Below, one piece after another: positions 6,982 through 11,946 of a DNA stretch of 11,946 nucleotides (the first letter of the stretch is position 1; the number at the start of each line of letters is the position of its first letter). The position numbers were made by a program, and so were the translations under genes. This DNA is from JARFPW01 sp035464655 (GTDB taxonomy: Bacteria > Gemmatimonadota > Gemmatimonadetes > Palauibacterales > Palauibacteraceae). The notes beneath the pieces are model-generated. The model had not been told where the DNA came from and searched no databases. It was given only the letters and a program-made list of their open reading frames with translations. The stretch spans positions 1 to 11,946 of the forward strand of contig DATHRZ010000073.1 of assembly GCA_035464655.1 (NCBI GenBank), given 5' to 3'.

Positions 6982-7406
6982 AGACGATCATCCACACCGT
7001 TCCCATCGCCACGCCGTCTTCGACGGTCTTCGAGGCGCTGACCACGCAGAAGGGCGTTACCGGCTGGTGGTCGACCAAGGCCGAAGTCGAAGCGGTCGAG
7101 GGGGGCGTCATCCGGTTCACCTTCCGGGACGACTTCCACCCTCACATGCACCAGGTCCGGCTGGAGCCCGACGCCCTCGTCGAATGGGTGTGCATCGCGG
7201 GACACGACAACTGGCAGGACAACCGCTTTCTCTTCCGGCTCCGCGCTGACGGCGAGGCCACATCGCTCCAGTTCGTCCAGGAGTACGCGCAGGAGTTGGA
7301 CGACGACACCTACGGTACCTACAACTTCAACTGGGGCTACTACCTGAATAGCCTGAAGAAGTACTGCGAAACGGGTGTCGGGACGCCCTATCAGGTCGCG
7401 GAGTAA
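6978..7406 (+). CDS. SRPBCC (AHSA1-like) domain protein
   Basis: A 142-residue single-domain protein of the SRPBCC/START-like fold, close to the Aha1-C (AHSA1) group. Landmarks are the opening strand IIHTVPIATPSSTVFEALTT, the GVTGWWSTKAEVE segment conserved in this group, GGVIRFTF, LVEWVCIAG, and the long C-terminal helix ending NWGYYLNSLKKYCETG. The fold makes a hydrophobic ligand pocket, but the ligand is unknown in most members. The start GTG 6978 overlaps the preceding stop (GTGA, 6978-6981), so it is probably translated with the MBL hydrolase as the last gene of the plus-strand block. It is convergent with the sulfur-relay operon, 34 bases away. Confidence 0.88.
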   Translation: MKTIIHTVPIATPSSTVFEALTTQKGVTGWWSTKAEVEAVEGGVIRFTFRDDFHPHMHQVRLEPDALVEWVCIAGHDNWQDNRFLFRLRADGEATSLQFVQEYAQELDDDTYGTYNFNWGYYLNSLKKYCETGVGTPYQVAE

Positions 7407-7411
7407 GGGTC

Positions 7412-7436
7412 GACAGGGCCGGAGGCGCCCCGCCCT
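7412..7436. terminator. GC-rich hairpin between convergent genes
   Basis: The 34-base gap between the convergent SRPBCC and DsrE2 genes holds AGGGC (7415-7419) and GCCCT (7432-7436), which can pair around a 12-base GC-rich loop. No T-run follows on either strand, so it does not qualify as a classical intrinsic terminator. It could still help separate the two transcripts. The call rests mainly on position. Confidence 0.25.
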
Positions 7437-7440
7437 CGCC

Positions 7441-7917
7441 TCACACGAACAACTGGATGTCGGCGTCGCAGGCGTAGTCCAGGAACGTCGCGGCGCCTCC
7501 GACCTCGACGCCGTCGATGAAGTCCTCGTAGGACAGGTCGAACATGTTCATCGTCATGTCGCAGGCGATCAGGCGCACGCCGCCCTGCCGGCAGACGGTG
7601 CGCAGCTCCTCCAGCGACGCGATGCCCTTCCGGCCCATCTGGGACTTCATCATGCGGGTCGCCATGCTCTCCATGCCGGGCAGCACGGTGGCGAGCGCCG
7701 GCATCGGCACGGGCATGGGCATCGCCGGATTGCCGATCGGGCTGAGCTTGATGCAGTCCAGGTCCTTGCGGAGCAGGTGCAGGCCGTAGAAGGAGAAGAA
7801 CATCCCCACCTCGTAGCCCATCGCCACGGCCGTCGAGGCCAGGATAAAGGGAGGATAGGCCATGTCCAGCTCTCCCTTGGTCGCGATCAGGGCGAGCTTG
7901 CGTGTGTCTCCGGGCAT
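7441..7917 (-). CDS. DsrE2-type (DsrE/DsrF/DrsH-like) sulfur-relay protein
   Basis: A 158-residue protein of the DsrE2 type, related to DsrE/TusBCD sulfur-transfer proteins and usually found beside TusA. The N-terminal KLALIATKGELDMAYPPFIL strand-helix leads to a hydrophobic segment around GYEVGMFFSFYGLHLL. A Met/Pro-rich stretch (residues 65-94) comes next. The conserved cysteine motif is LIACDMTMNM with C119, the presumed persulfide-carrying residue, followed by DGVEVGGAATFL. Other cysteines are C55, C109 and C150. The start is ATG at 7917, where the conserved N-terminus begins. It is last in the minus-strand operon, 44 bases after TusA. Sulfur-carrier function is inferred from family and context. 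Confidence 0.88.
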   Translation of the reverse strand: MPGDTRKLALIATKGELDMAYPPFILASTAVAMGYEVGMFFSFYGLHLLRKDLDCIKLSPIGNPAMPMPVPMPALATVLPGMESMATRMMKSQMGRKGIASLEELRTVCRQGGVRLIACDMTMNMFDLSYEDFIDGVEVGGAATFLDYACDADIQLFV

Positions 7918-7961
7918 CGGTTCGTCTCGTCTCGAAAAGGTCTGTTCTCGTTGGCTCCCGC

Positions 7962-8195
7962 CTACGCCTTGCGGAGATAGAACACGTACACGTCGTCGTT
8001 CACGCCGGACGCGAGCAGCTCGTGCCCGGTCTGGCGTGCGAAGGCCTCCATGTCGCGCGTCGAGCCGGCGTCGGTCGAGAGCACCTTCAGCACCTCCCCC
8101 GACGACAACTCGTCCAGCGCGAAGCGGGTCTTGAGGATCGGTATCGGACACAGGAGGCCCCGCGCGTCCAGCTCCGCGTCGAATGGGATGTCCAT
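7962..8195 (-). CDS. tusA: TusA family sulfur carrier protein
   Basis: A 77-residue single-domain TusA-like protein, the usual family length. It carries the signature DARGLLCPIPILKTRFAL, in which C16 of the CPxP motif accepts and passes on a persulfide sulfur, and a later GSTRDMEAFARQTGHEL segment typical of the fold. TusA proteins work in tRNA thiolation, molybdenum-cofactor sulfur transfer or dissimilatory sulfur traffic, depending on partners. Here no tusBCDE or dsr/hdr genes are visible; the partners are DsrE-like proteins and a sigma/anti-sigma pair. The start ATG lies only two bases after the anti-sigma stop codon, so the two are almost certainly cotranslated. The symbol reflects family membership and not proof of tRNA function. 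Confidence 0.9.
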   Translation of the reverse strand: MDIPFDAELDARGLLCPIPILKTRFALDELSSGEVLKVLSTDAGSTRDMEAFARQTGHELLASGVNDDVYVFYLRKA

Positions 8196-8197
8196 GA

Positions 8198-8473
8198 TCA
8201 GAACTCGTCCATGAGGCGACGGAGTCGGGTCCGGAGCCCCTCGGGTGCCGTTTCGGCCGCGACCGCCCTCAGCCTCGCCGTGAGCAGGCCCTCGAACTCT
8301 GCTCGCGAGTAGCAGCCGCGGCAATGGTCCAGGTGGTGCTCGATCTCGGCGGTCGAGACCGGGTCCAGCTCGCCATCCAGGTACGCGTGGAACAACTCGA
8401 TGGCCTGCAAGCAGCCGATGTCGTGGCCGTCGTGAACGTGGCGCACGTCGGGGCCGTCGTGAGGGTCGTTCAT
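8198..8473 (-). CDS. RsrA-like zinc-binding anti-sigma factor (ZAS)
   Basis: A 91-residue soluble anti-sigma factor with no membrane segment. It has the ZAS core H47-x3-C51-x2-C54 (HLDHCRGC) and an upstream C21 (IGCLQAIELF). The spacings C21 to H47, C51 and C54 are 26, 30 and 33 residues, the same as I recall for RsrA of Streptomyces (C11, H37, C41, C44), whose zinc is expelled and a disulfide formed on oxidation to free SigR. The C-terminal helix ends LRTRLRRLMDEF. An extra N-terminal tail is rich in His and Asp (H5, H12, H14, H17). The start overlaps the sigma stop by four bases (ATGA) and is preceded by GGGGAGG. It presumably binds and inhibits the adjacent sigma factor. The redox-switch role is inferred from the cysteine pattern. 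Confidence 0.88.
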   Translation of the reverse strand: MNDPHDGPDVRHVHDGHDIGCLQAIELFHAYLDGELDPVSTAEIEHHLDHCRGCYSRAEFEGLLTARLRAVAAETAPEGLRTRLRRLMDEF

Positions 8474-9078
8474 GCCATCGCCTCCCCGGCCGGTGCGAGT
8501 CCTGCGTCGCGCGCGTGCTCCCACAGGGCCTTCTGCAACAGGGTACGCCCGCGCTTCATGCGCGACCGGACGGTGCCGGGCGGGACGCCCAGCGCCTCGG
8601 CGGCCTCGTCGTAGCCGAGCCCGTCGACGTTGACGAGCAGGATGGTCGCCCGGAACGCCTCCGGCAGCGCGTTCACGGCCGCCATGATCTCCTCGCCGAG
8701 CATCCGGTCGGTGACCTCCTTTTCGGGGTCGGCCCACCACTGGAGGAAGGCATCCGGCTGGGCGTAGAGGAACGGGGCGAGCTCGCCGGCGTCGCCCTCG
8801 TCCGTGGTCGCCTCCAGGCCCACGAACTCCGGCCCGCGGGAAGCCTTTCGGTAGCCGGTCAGAAAGTGGTTCCGCATGATCCGGAAGATCCAAGCCCGGA
8901 ACCTGTCCCCATCCTCCAGCGAGTCGATCGAGGCCCACGCCTTGGCCACCGACTCCGCGACGAGATCCTCCGCGTCCGCGGCGTTGCGGGTGAGGCGCAT
9001 CGCGACCCCGTACAGGGCGTCGAGGTGCGCCTCCACCCGCTTGCTGAAATCGCGTCGATCGGCTTCGGGCGCCTGCAT
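8470..9078 (-). CDS. ECF sigma factor, SigR-like
   Basis: A 202-residue extracytoplasmic-function sigma-70. Region 2 covers about residues 12-82, with LYGVAMRLTRNAADAEDLV and FRAWIFRIMRNHFLTGYRK, the -10 binding helices. A variable acidic linker covers about 85-125. Region 4 (about 128-190) includes ALPEAFRATILLVNVDGLGY and the helix-turn-helix GVPPGTVRSRMKRGRTLLQ that reads the -35. The TRNAADAEDLV and RAWIFRI patterns resemble the SigR (ECF12-like) thiol-oxidation sigma factors, consistent with the RsrA-like partner that follows in ATGA overlap. I chose ATG 9078, with GGAG four bases upstream; a longer frame upstream encodes only Arg-rich sequence. It probably directs its own operon plus other thiol-stress genes, but I did not find a convincing GGAAT/GTT promoter here. 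Confidence 0.92.
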   Translation of the reverse strand: MQAPEADRRDFSKRVEAHLDALYGVAMRLTRNAADAEDLVAESVAKAWASIDSLEDGDRFRAWIFRIMRNHFLTGYRKASRGPEFVGLEATTDEGDAGELAPFLYAQPDAFLQWWADPEKEVTDRMLGEEIMAAVNALPEAFRATILLVNVDGLGYDEAAEALGVPPGTVRSRMKRGRTLLQKALWEHARDAGLAPAGEAMA

Positions 9079-9183
9079 CCGGCTCCGGCGTCGGGTTCGT
9101 GCTCGTCTGGCGTGCCTCAAGAGGCGGACTCTGCCGCCCCGCTGTCCAGGCCCGGGCGCGATCGATCGACGCACGTGGACGGC

Positions 9184-9552
9184 TCAGAACGTGAGGGTGA
9201 TCGCGTTCTGGGCGGCCACCGCCAACATCGCCGCCGAACCGGCGAGCGTCGCCCCCTCGATGAGGTCGTCCTCCTCGTAGCCCCGCACGGCCGCGCAAGG
9301 GGGGCAGACGAGCACCTGGCCCCCGTTGCTCATCACGTTGGCCATCATCTCGCCGATGGTGGGATCCAACGGATTTGGCCGTGCCTTCTCGGCGGCGCCC
9401 TTGCGCGCCCAGTCGACGCCGGCGCTGACGAGGAACATCGTGACCTCGAAGCCCATGCCCACACCGCCGTTGGCGACGCTCCATGCGACCGAGGCGCGCT
9501 CGTTGTCCACGCCGTTGGTGACCGTCACCACCATCTTCTGTTGGTCCGCCAT
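9184..9552 (-). CDS. DsrE family protein with CPPC motif
   Basis: A 122-residue DsrE-fold protein. It opens with MVVTVTNGVDNERASVAWSV, the usual beta1-alpha1 nucleotide-fold-like segment, then GVGMGFEVTMFLVSAGVDWA. The cysteine site is VLVCPPCAAVRGY (C83 and C86), a vicinal CxxC where most DsrE proteins have one cysteine; it could form a disulfide, carry a persulfide or bind a metal. The C-terminal DDLIEGATLAG helix is characteristic of the family. The start ATG 9552 has GAAGGGA upstream at an acceptable spacing. It is the first gene of the minus-strand operon, 105 bases before the sigma factor; that gap could hold a second promoter. Function in sulfur transfer or redox sensing is inferred. 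Confidence 0.88.
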   Translation of the reverse strand: MADQQKMVVTVTNGVDNERASVAWSVANGGVGMGFEVTMFLVSAGVDWARKGAAEKARPNPLDPTIGEMMANVMSNGGQVLVCPPCAAVRGYEEDDLIEGATLAGSAAMLAVAAQNAITLTF

Positions 9553-9594
9553 GATCCTGTCCCTTCGTCAGAGTCGTCCGTGTCGGTTTCCCTT

Positions 9595-9606
9595 GGGGGC
9601 GCCCCC
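9595..9606. repeat. 12-bp perfect palindrome upstream of the DsrE gene
   Basis: GGGGGCGCCCCC reads the same on both strands and lies 42 bases before the DsrE start codon, within the divergent intergenic region. Its place in the presumed leader or promoter of the sulfur/sigma operon fits an operator or a leader hairpin. In GC-rich DNA such a palindrome can also occur by chance. Confidence 0.3.
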
Positions 9607-9663
9607 GGGCGGCTCGGTCGATCCGGCCGGCTCCGTTCGGTGCCTCCGAGTACGCTGACGCAG

Positions 9664-9686
9664 AAAAGGCCGGTTTGGGTCCCGGC
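9664..9686 (-). terminator. Terminator-like hairpin in the divergent intergenic region
   Basis: Read on the minus strand, GCCGG (9686-9682) and CCGGC (9673-9669) can pair around an 8-base loop and are followed one base later by TTTT (9667-9664). This has intrinsic-terminator form, although the stem is only five base pairs. It lies about 110 bases upstream of the DsrE gene, so it could stop antisense transcription from the right or, if the operon promoter lies further upstream, act as an attenuator. Confidence 0.3.
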
Positions 9687-9750
9687 GAGCGTGCCGGGTC
9701 TTCGGCGATGGCGTATCGTTGGGCATCCTACACCGGCGCCGGATCACCCG

Positions 9751-10401
9751 ATGAACGCTCGCACAAGGCATGAAGCACTGGCCCTTCGCTTGCGCCGAGC
9801 GGTGGTGGAGCTGCTCGTGATCTTCGTCGGCGTGACCGCCGCGTTCTTCGTCGAGGGATACCGGAGCGACCTGGACCAGGCGGAGCAACTGCGCCAGGTG
9901 ACGGACGGGCTGCTGACCGAGCTCCGCCGGCACGAGATCCGGTCCAGGGAGCACGCCGACTCGATCGAGTCCCGTCTGCGCGCCTGGCGGCTGGCTGATG
10001 CCACGGGCGAGCGGGCGGTGCCCGCCTACTACATCATCCCGGGTGCGCCCTACCCTCCCACGGCGGCGTGGGACGCGGCGGTCGCGTCCGGCGTCGTGAG
10101 TTTGTACGACCCGGAGCTGCGCCTGGAGCTCGGGTACTATTTCGGGGAGTTCGTGGGGATCCACGACAACTACGTCCGCCGCCTCGAGTTCATCGAGAGC
10201 GAGATCCTCCCCCGCGCCCGCTCGGGGCCCGACGCGTTCTACGACTCGACGGGGACGCTCCGTGCGGAGTTCGCCACCGAGATGGAACTGCTGGAGGATT
10301 ATCGACTCGACCTGGCCCAGGTCAGCGAATGGTCGGGGCGGCTCTACGAGCGGCTGAGCGCGACGGCGGCCGACGGCAAGGGGAACGGAGCCGGTTCATG
10401 A
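9751..10401 (+). CDS. Single-span membrane protein of unknown function
   Basis: A 216-residue protein with a basic N-terminus (residues 1-17), one membrane span (about 18-37, VVELLVIFVGVTAAFFVEGY) and a long helical, charged domain expected outside the cytoplasm. The segment DLDQAEQLRQVTDGLLTELRRHE suggests a coiled coil. A central APYPPTAAWDAAVASGVV stretch resembles uncharacterised one-span proteins with a LVIFVGV-type anchor followed by a helical domain. I cannot name a function. ATG 9751 is the start because the anchor follows directly; the frame upstream is antisense to other genes. It is transcribed divergently from the DsrE/sigma operon, so the two may share a control region. Confidence 0.78.
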   Translation: MNARTRHEALALRLRRAVVELLVIFVGVTAAFFVEGYRSDLDQAEQLRQVTDGLLTELRRHEIRSREHADSIESRLRAWRLADATGERAVPAYYIIPGAPYPPTAAWDAAVASGVVSLYDPELRLELGYYFGEFVGIHDNYVRRLEFIESEILPRARSGPDAFYDSTGTLRAEFATEMELLEDYRLDLAQVSEWSGRLYERLSATAADGKGNGAGS

Positions 10402-10631
10402 CGCAGCGAGATGCGACGTCACGGCGGCCGATGCGCCGCACCGGGTTCGTAGGGTTGTTGCTGACCTCGAGGAATGCGACGAGGCGCGTGCCAGCGTGCC
10501 CGCCGCGTGAACGGCCGCGGCAGGTTACCATCATCGAGGGCGCCTGCCTCGGTTCGCCGGCCCCCAAGACCGCAGCCGCCGCGTGCGCGAACCCCGCGGC
10601 GCATCCGTGACCCGATCACAGAGAACTCGAC
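10402..10631. other. Intergenic stretch with no recognised gene
   Basis: About 230 bases between the one-span membrane protein and the VOC gene. No conserved peptide, tRNA or riboswitch was recognised. It holds an imperfectly placed inverted repeat GGCAGG (10519-10524) and CCTGCC (10543-10548) with an 18-base loop, and CGGCG/CGCCG near 10425-10440. Neither has a T-run. A promoter for the VOC gene is expected here, but no convincing -35/-10 pair stands out. Confidence 0.5.
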
Positions 10632-11066
10632 ATGACCCAGACCACCGGCACGGCCGAGGTCGACCGCGGCTTTCGCCTCGAAGCACGCACCCTTTCGGTC
10701 TCGCTGACCACGCGGGACCTGCCGGCCAGCGTAGACTGGTACCGCGACGTGCTCGGCTTCGCCGAGGACCGCCGCCACGAGCACGAAGGCCGGTTGGTCG
10801 GCGTGTCGCTGCGAGCGGGCGACGTCCGCATCCTGCTCACCCAGGATGACGGCGCGAAGGGGTGGGATCGGAAGAAGGGCGAAGGATTCTCGCTGCACCT
10901 CACCACCGAGCAGGATATCGACGCCATCGCGGACCACGTGCGAAGCGAGGGCGTGACGCTGACCACCGAGCCGACCGACATGCCCTGGGGTGCGCGCGTG
11001 TTCGCCGTGGTTGACCCGGACGGGTTCAGGATCTCGATTTCCTCGGTCCCGGATCCCGCAGACTGA
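10632..11066 (+). CDS. VOC family (glyoxalase/bleomycin-resistance fold) protein
   Basis: A 144-residue single VOC domain made of two beta-alpha-beta-beta-beta modules. The first is LSVSLTTRDLPASVDWYRDVLGFAEDRR followed by GVSLRAGDVRILLTQDD; the second runs from FSLHLTTEQDIDAIADHVRS to VFAVVDPDGFRISISS. The second-module DPDGFRI element and the first-module DLPASVDWYRDVLGF element are standard. Members include glyoxalases, dioxygenases and antibiotic-sequestering proteins; this one has H (SLHLTT) and E (REGV-like) positions that could bind metal, but I cannot confirm a full ligand set. The start is the ATG preceded by a GAGA-containing sequence. It is probably cotranscribed with the DinB-like gene 48 bases downstream. 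Confidence 0.88.
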   Translation: MTQTTGTAEVDRGFRLEARTLSVSLTTRDLPASVDWYRDVLGFAEDRRHEHEGRLVGVSLRAGDVRILLTQDDGAKGWDRKKGEGFSLHLTTEQDIDAIADHVRSEGVTLTTEPTDMPWGARVFAVVDPDGFRISISSVPDPAD

Positions 11067-11114
11067 CGGCGGCTGCTGCGCCCGCCCGATTCACTCTTCT
11101 TCGTCGAGGACGAC

Positions 11115-11603
11115 ATGAGCACACCGGCCTTCCTGCAGGGCATGTTGGCGCAAGAAAAACCCCTCTTCGTGCGGGTCGTCGAAGCCGTCCTCGAGGATGG
11201 TCTCGAGCACCGACCCGACCCGAAGTCGCGCTGCTCTCGCGAGATCATCGAGCACCTCATCGGACACAACCTCGACATGATCGAGCTGATCGACGAAGGC
11301 GCCGTGCACCATCGCAACCAGGTGCCGTTCGGCTCGGTCGCCGAGGCCGCCTCGACCCTCGCCGACACGTTCGACGCCATCATCCACAAGCTCGGCACGC
11401 TCGACCAGGCGACGTGGGATGAGGTCGCGCCGTTCCGGGTTGGCGAGGACACGATCATGGAGGCCCCCAGGCAGCAGCTCGCGTGGATGCTGTTCCTGGA
11501 TTCGGTCCACCACCGGGGACAACTGACCACCCACCTGCGTGCTGCCGGCAGCCGCGTGCCCTCGCTCTACGGGCCGTCCGCCGACGAAGCCCCGGGGCAC
11601 TGA
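11115..11603 (+). CDS. DinB family metal-binding protein
   Basis: A 162-residue four-helix-bundle protein of the DinB/YfiT-like superfamily. The N-terminal helix covers residues 3-27. The second helix, with EIIEHLIGHNLDMIELI, carries the first candidate metal ligand (H47). The C-terminal helix LDSVHHRGQLTTHLRAAG gives the remaining candidate ligands (H132/H133) in the usual HHRGQ context. Many members are thiol-dependent metalloenzymes using bacillithiol or mycothiol, others are unknown. The short C-terminal tail SRVPSLYGPSADE is also common in the family. The start ATG follows AGGA by five bases. Whether it uses a low-molecular-weight thiol is not shown, but it would fit a genome with a SigR-like thiol-stress system. 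Confidence 0.87.
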   Translation: MSTPAFLQGMLAQEKPLFVRVVEAVLEDGLEHRPDPKSRCSREIIEHLIGHNLDMIELIDEGAVHHRNQVPFGSVAEAASTLADTFDAIIHKLGTLDQATWDEVAPFRVGEDTIMEAPRQQLAWMLFLDSVHHRGQLTTHLRAAGSRVPSLYGPSADEAPGH

Positions 11604-11614
11604 CCGACCACGCC

Positions 11615-11946
11615 GTGGATGGGGCTCGAAGTGATCGGGAGGCCGCGCGACGGCCTGCCATCCGCCAGGCGGTCGCGGGGGATGCGGCCGAGCTCGCGCG
11701 GTTGCTATCGCCGCTCGGGTATCCGCTCACCGAGGCAGATGTCACCGGGATCTGGGAGGCGTGGGAGGCGGAGGGCAATTTCGCGCTGGTCGCCGAAGCG
11801 GCCGCGCTGGAGCAGGAGAATGCGCCGCCGAACGAGGACGCAGATGTGGCGGCGCCGGAAAATGCTGCGCCGGGCCCCTCACCGTCCAGCCGCGGCCCGG
11901 ACCGCGCGGCGGGGCCGGTGGCCCTGGTGGGTGCCATCACGCTGCA
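11615..11946 (+). CDS. GNAT family N-acetyltransferase, 5' part only
   Basis: The first 110 residues of a GNAT acetyltransferase cut off by the window end. Residues 15-61 form the usual beta1-alpha1-alpha2-beta2 start: AIRQAVAGDAAELARLLSPL, then GYPLTEADVTGIWEAW and NFALVAE. Strand beta3 resumes at VALVGAITLQ (102-110). Between beta2 and beta3, where a tight turn is normal, there is an insertion of about 39 residues (62-100) made mostly of Ala, Pro, Glu, Asp, Asn and Gly. The start is uncertain: GTG 11615 has no good ribosome-binding site, while CTG 11600, overlapping the DinB stop, would give a plausible MTDHAVDG beginning. The acetyl-CoA loop lies beyond the window. Confidence 0.75.
   Translation, partial: MDGARSDREAARRPAIRQAVAGDAAELARLLSPLGYPLTEADVTGIWEAWEAEGNFALVAEAAALEQENAPPNEDADVAAPENAAPGPSPSSRGPDRAAGPVALVGAITL

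Noticed and set aside
7375..7980. Plus-strand frame of 201 codons over the DsrE2 gene
   Set aside because: His/Gln/Arg-rich shadow of the DsrE2 gene on the opposite strand.
8474..9484. N-terminal extension of the anti-sigma open frame on the minus strand to 428 codons
   Set aside because: The extension is an Arg/Gly-rich shadow of the sigma gene. The real start at 8473 has a strong GGGGAGG and an ATGA overlap.
8515..9750. Upstream 412 codons of a 628-codon plus-strand open frame
   Set aside because: This part is antisense to the sigma factor and DsrE genes, which have strong family motifs. Only the 3' part from ATG 9751 looks like a real protein.
10402..10631. Possible small RNA or riboswitch in the intergenic region before the VOC gene
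   Set aside because: Only weak inverted repeats are visible, with no known riboswitch core, tRNA arms or T-run.
1..11946. CRISPR array or insertion-sequence ends
   Set aside because: No regularly spaced direct repeats, transposase motifs or long terminal inverted repeats were seen.

Overview
The window is GC-rich bacterial chromosome, densely coding, with frequent GTG/TTG starts and several 4-bp start/stop overlaps. Gene content resembles a Gemmatimonadota-type genome (a string of small plus-strand housekeeping, detoxification and unknown genes, with a lipoprotein glutaminyl cyclase and a SigR-like sigma module). There is no rRNA or marker gene, so the phylum is inference only.

Left region (1-1344): an aromatic-rich multi-pass membrane protein whose base composition looks more AT-rich than the rest, then a short segment resembling the left half of an integron attC site. 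This abuts a start-less 57-codon remnant of a SnoaL/NTF2-like gene, followed by an intact GNAT acetyltransferase. The region looks like a rearranged insertion point.

Plus-strand block (1368-7406): a SAM methyltransferase overlapping a secreted glutaminyl-peptide cyclotransferase lipoprotein, a DUF4440-type NTF2-like protein with a damaged-looking N-terminus, an exported amidohydrolase, a second SAM methyltransferase, a one-TM unknown protein, a DUF4345-type membrane protein, a metallo-beta-lactamase-fold hydrolase and an SRPBCC protein. The last three are tightly coupled through GTGA overlaps.

Minus-strand block (9552 down to 7441): the most interesting part. In transcription order it encodes a DsrE-like protein with a CPPC motif, an ECF sigma factor resembling SigR, an RsrA-like zinc anti-sigma factor (Cys21, His47, Cys51, Cys54), a TusA sulfur carrier and a DsrE2-type protein. 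This couples a thiol-redox sigma/anti-sigma switch to three sulfur-relay proteins in one probable operon. I infer a persulfide or thiol-stress response in which sulfur-carrier proteins are either the output or part of the sensor.

Right region (9751-11946, plus strand): a one-TM unknown protein divergent from the sulfur/sigma operon, then a VOC-family protein, a DinB-family protein and the 5' part of a GNAT acetyltransferase that carries a low-complexity insertion and runs off the window. No tRNA, rRNA, CRISPR array or insertion sequence was recognised.
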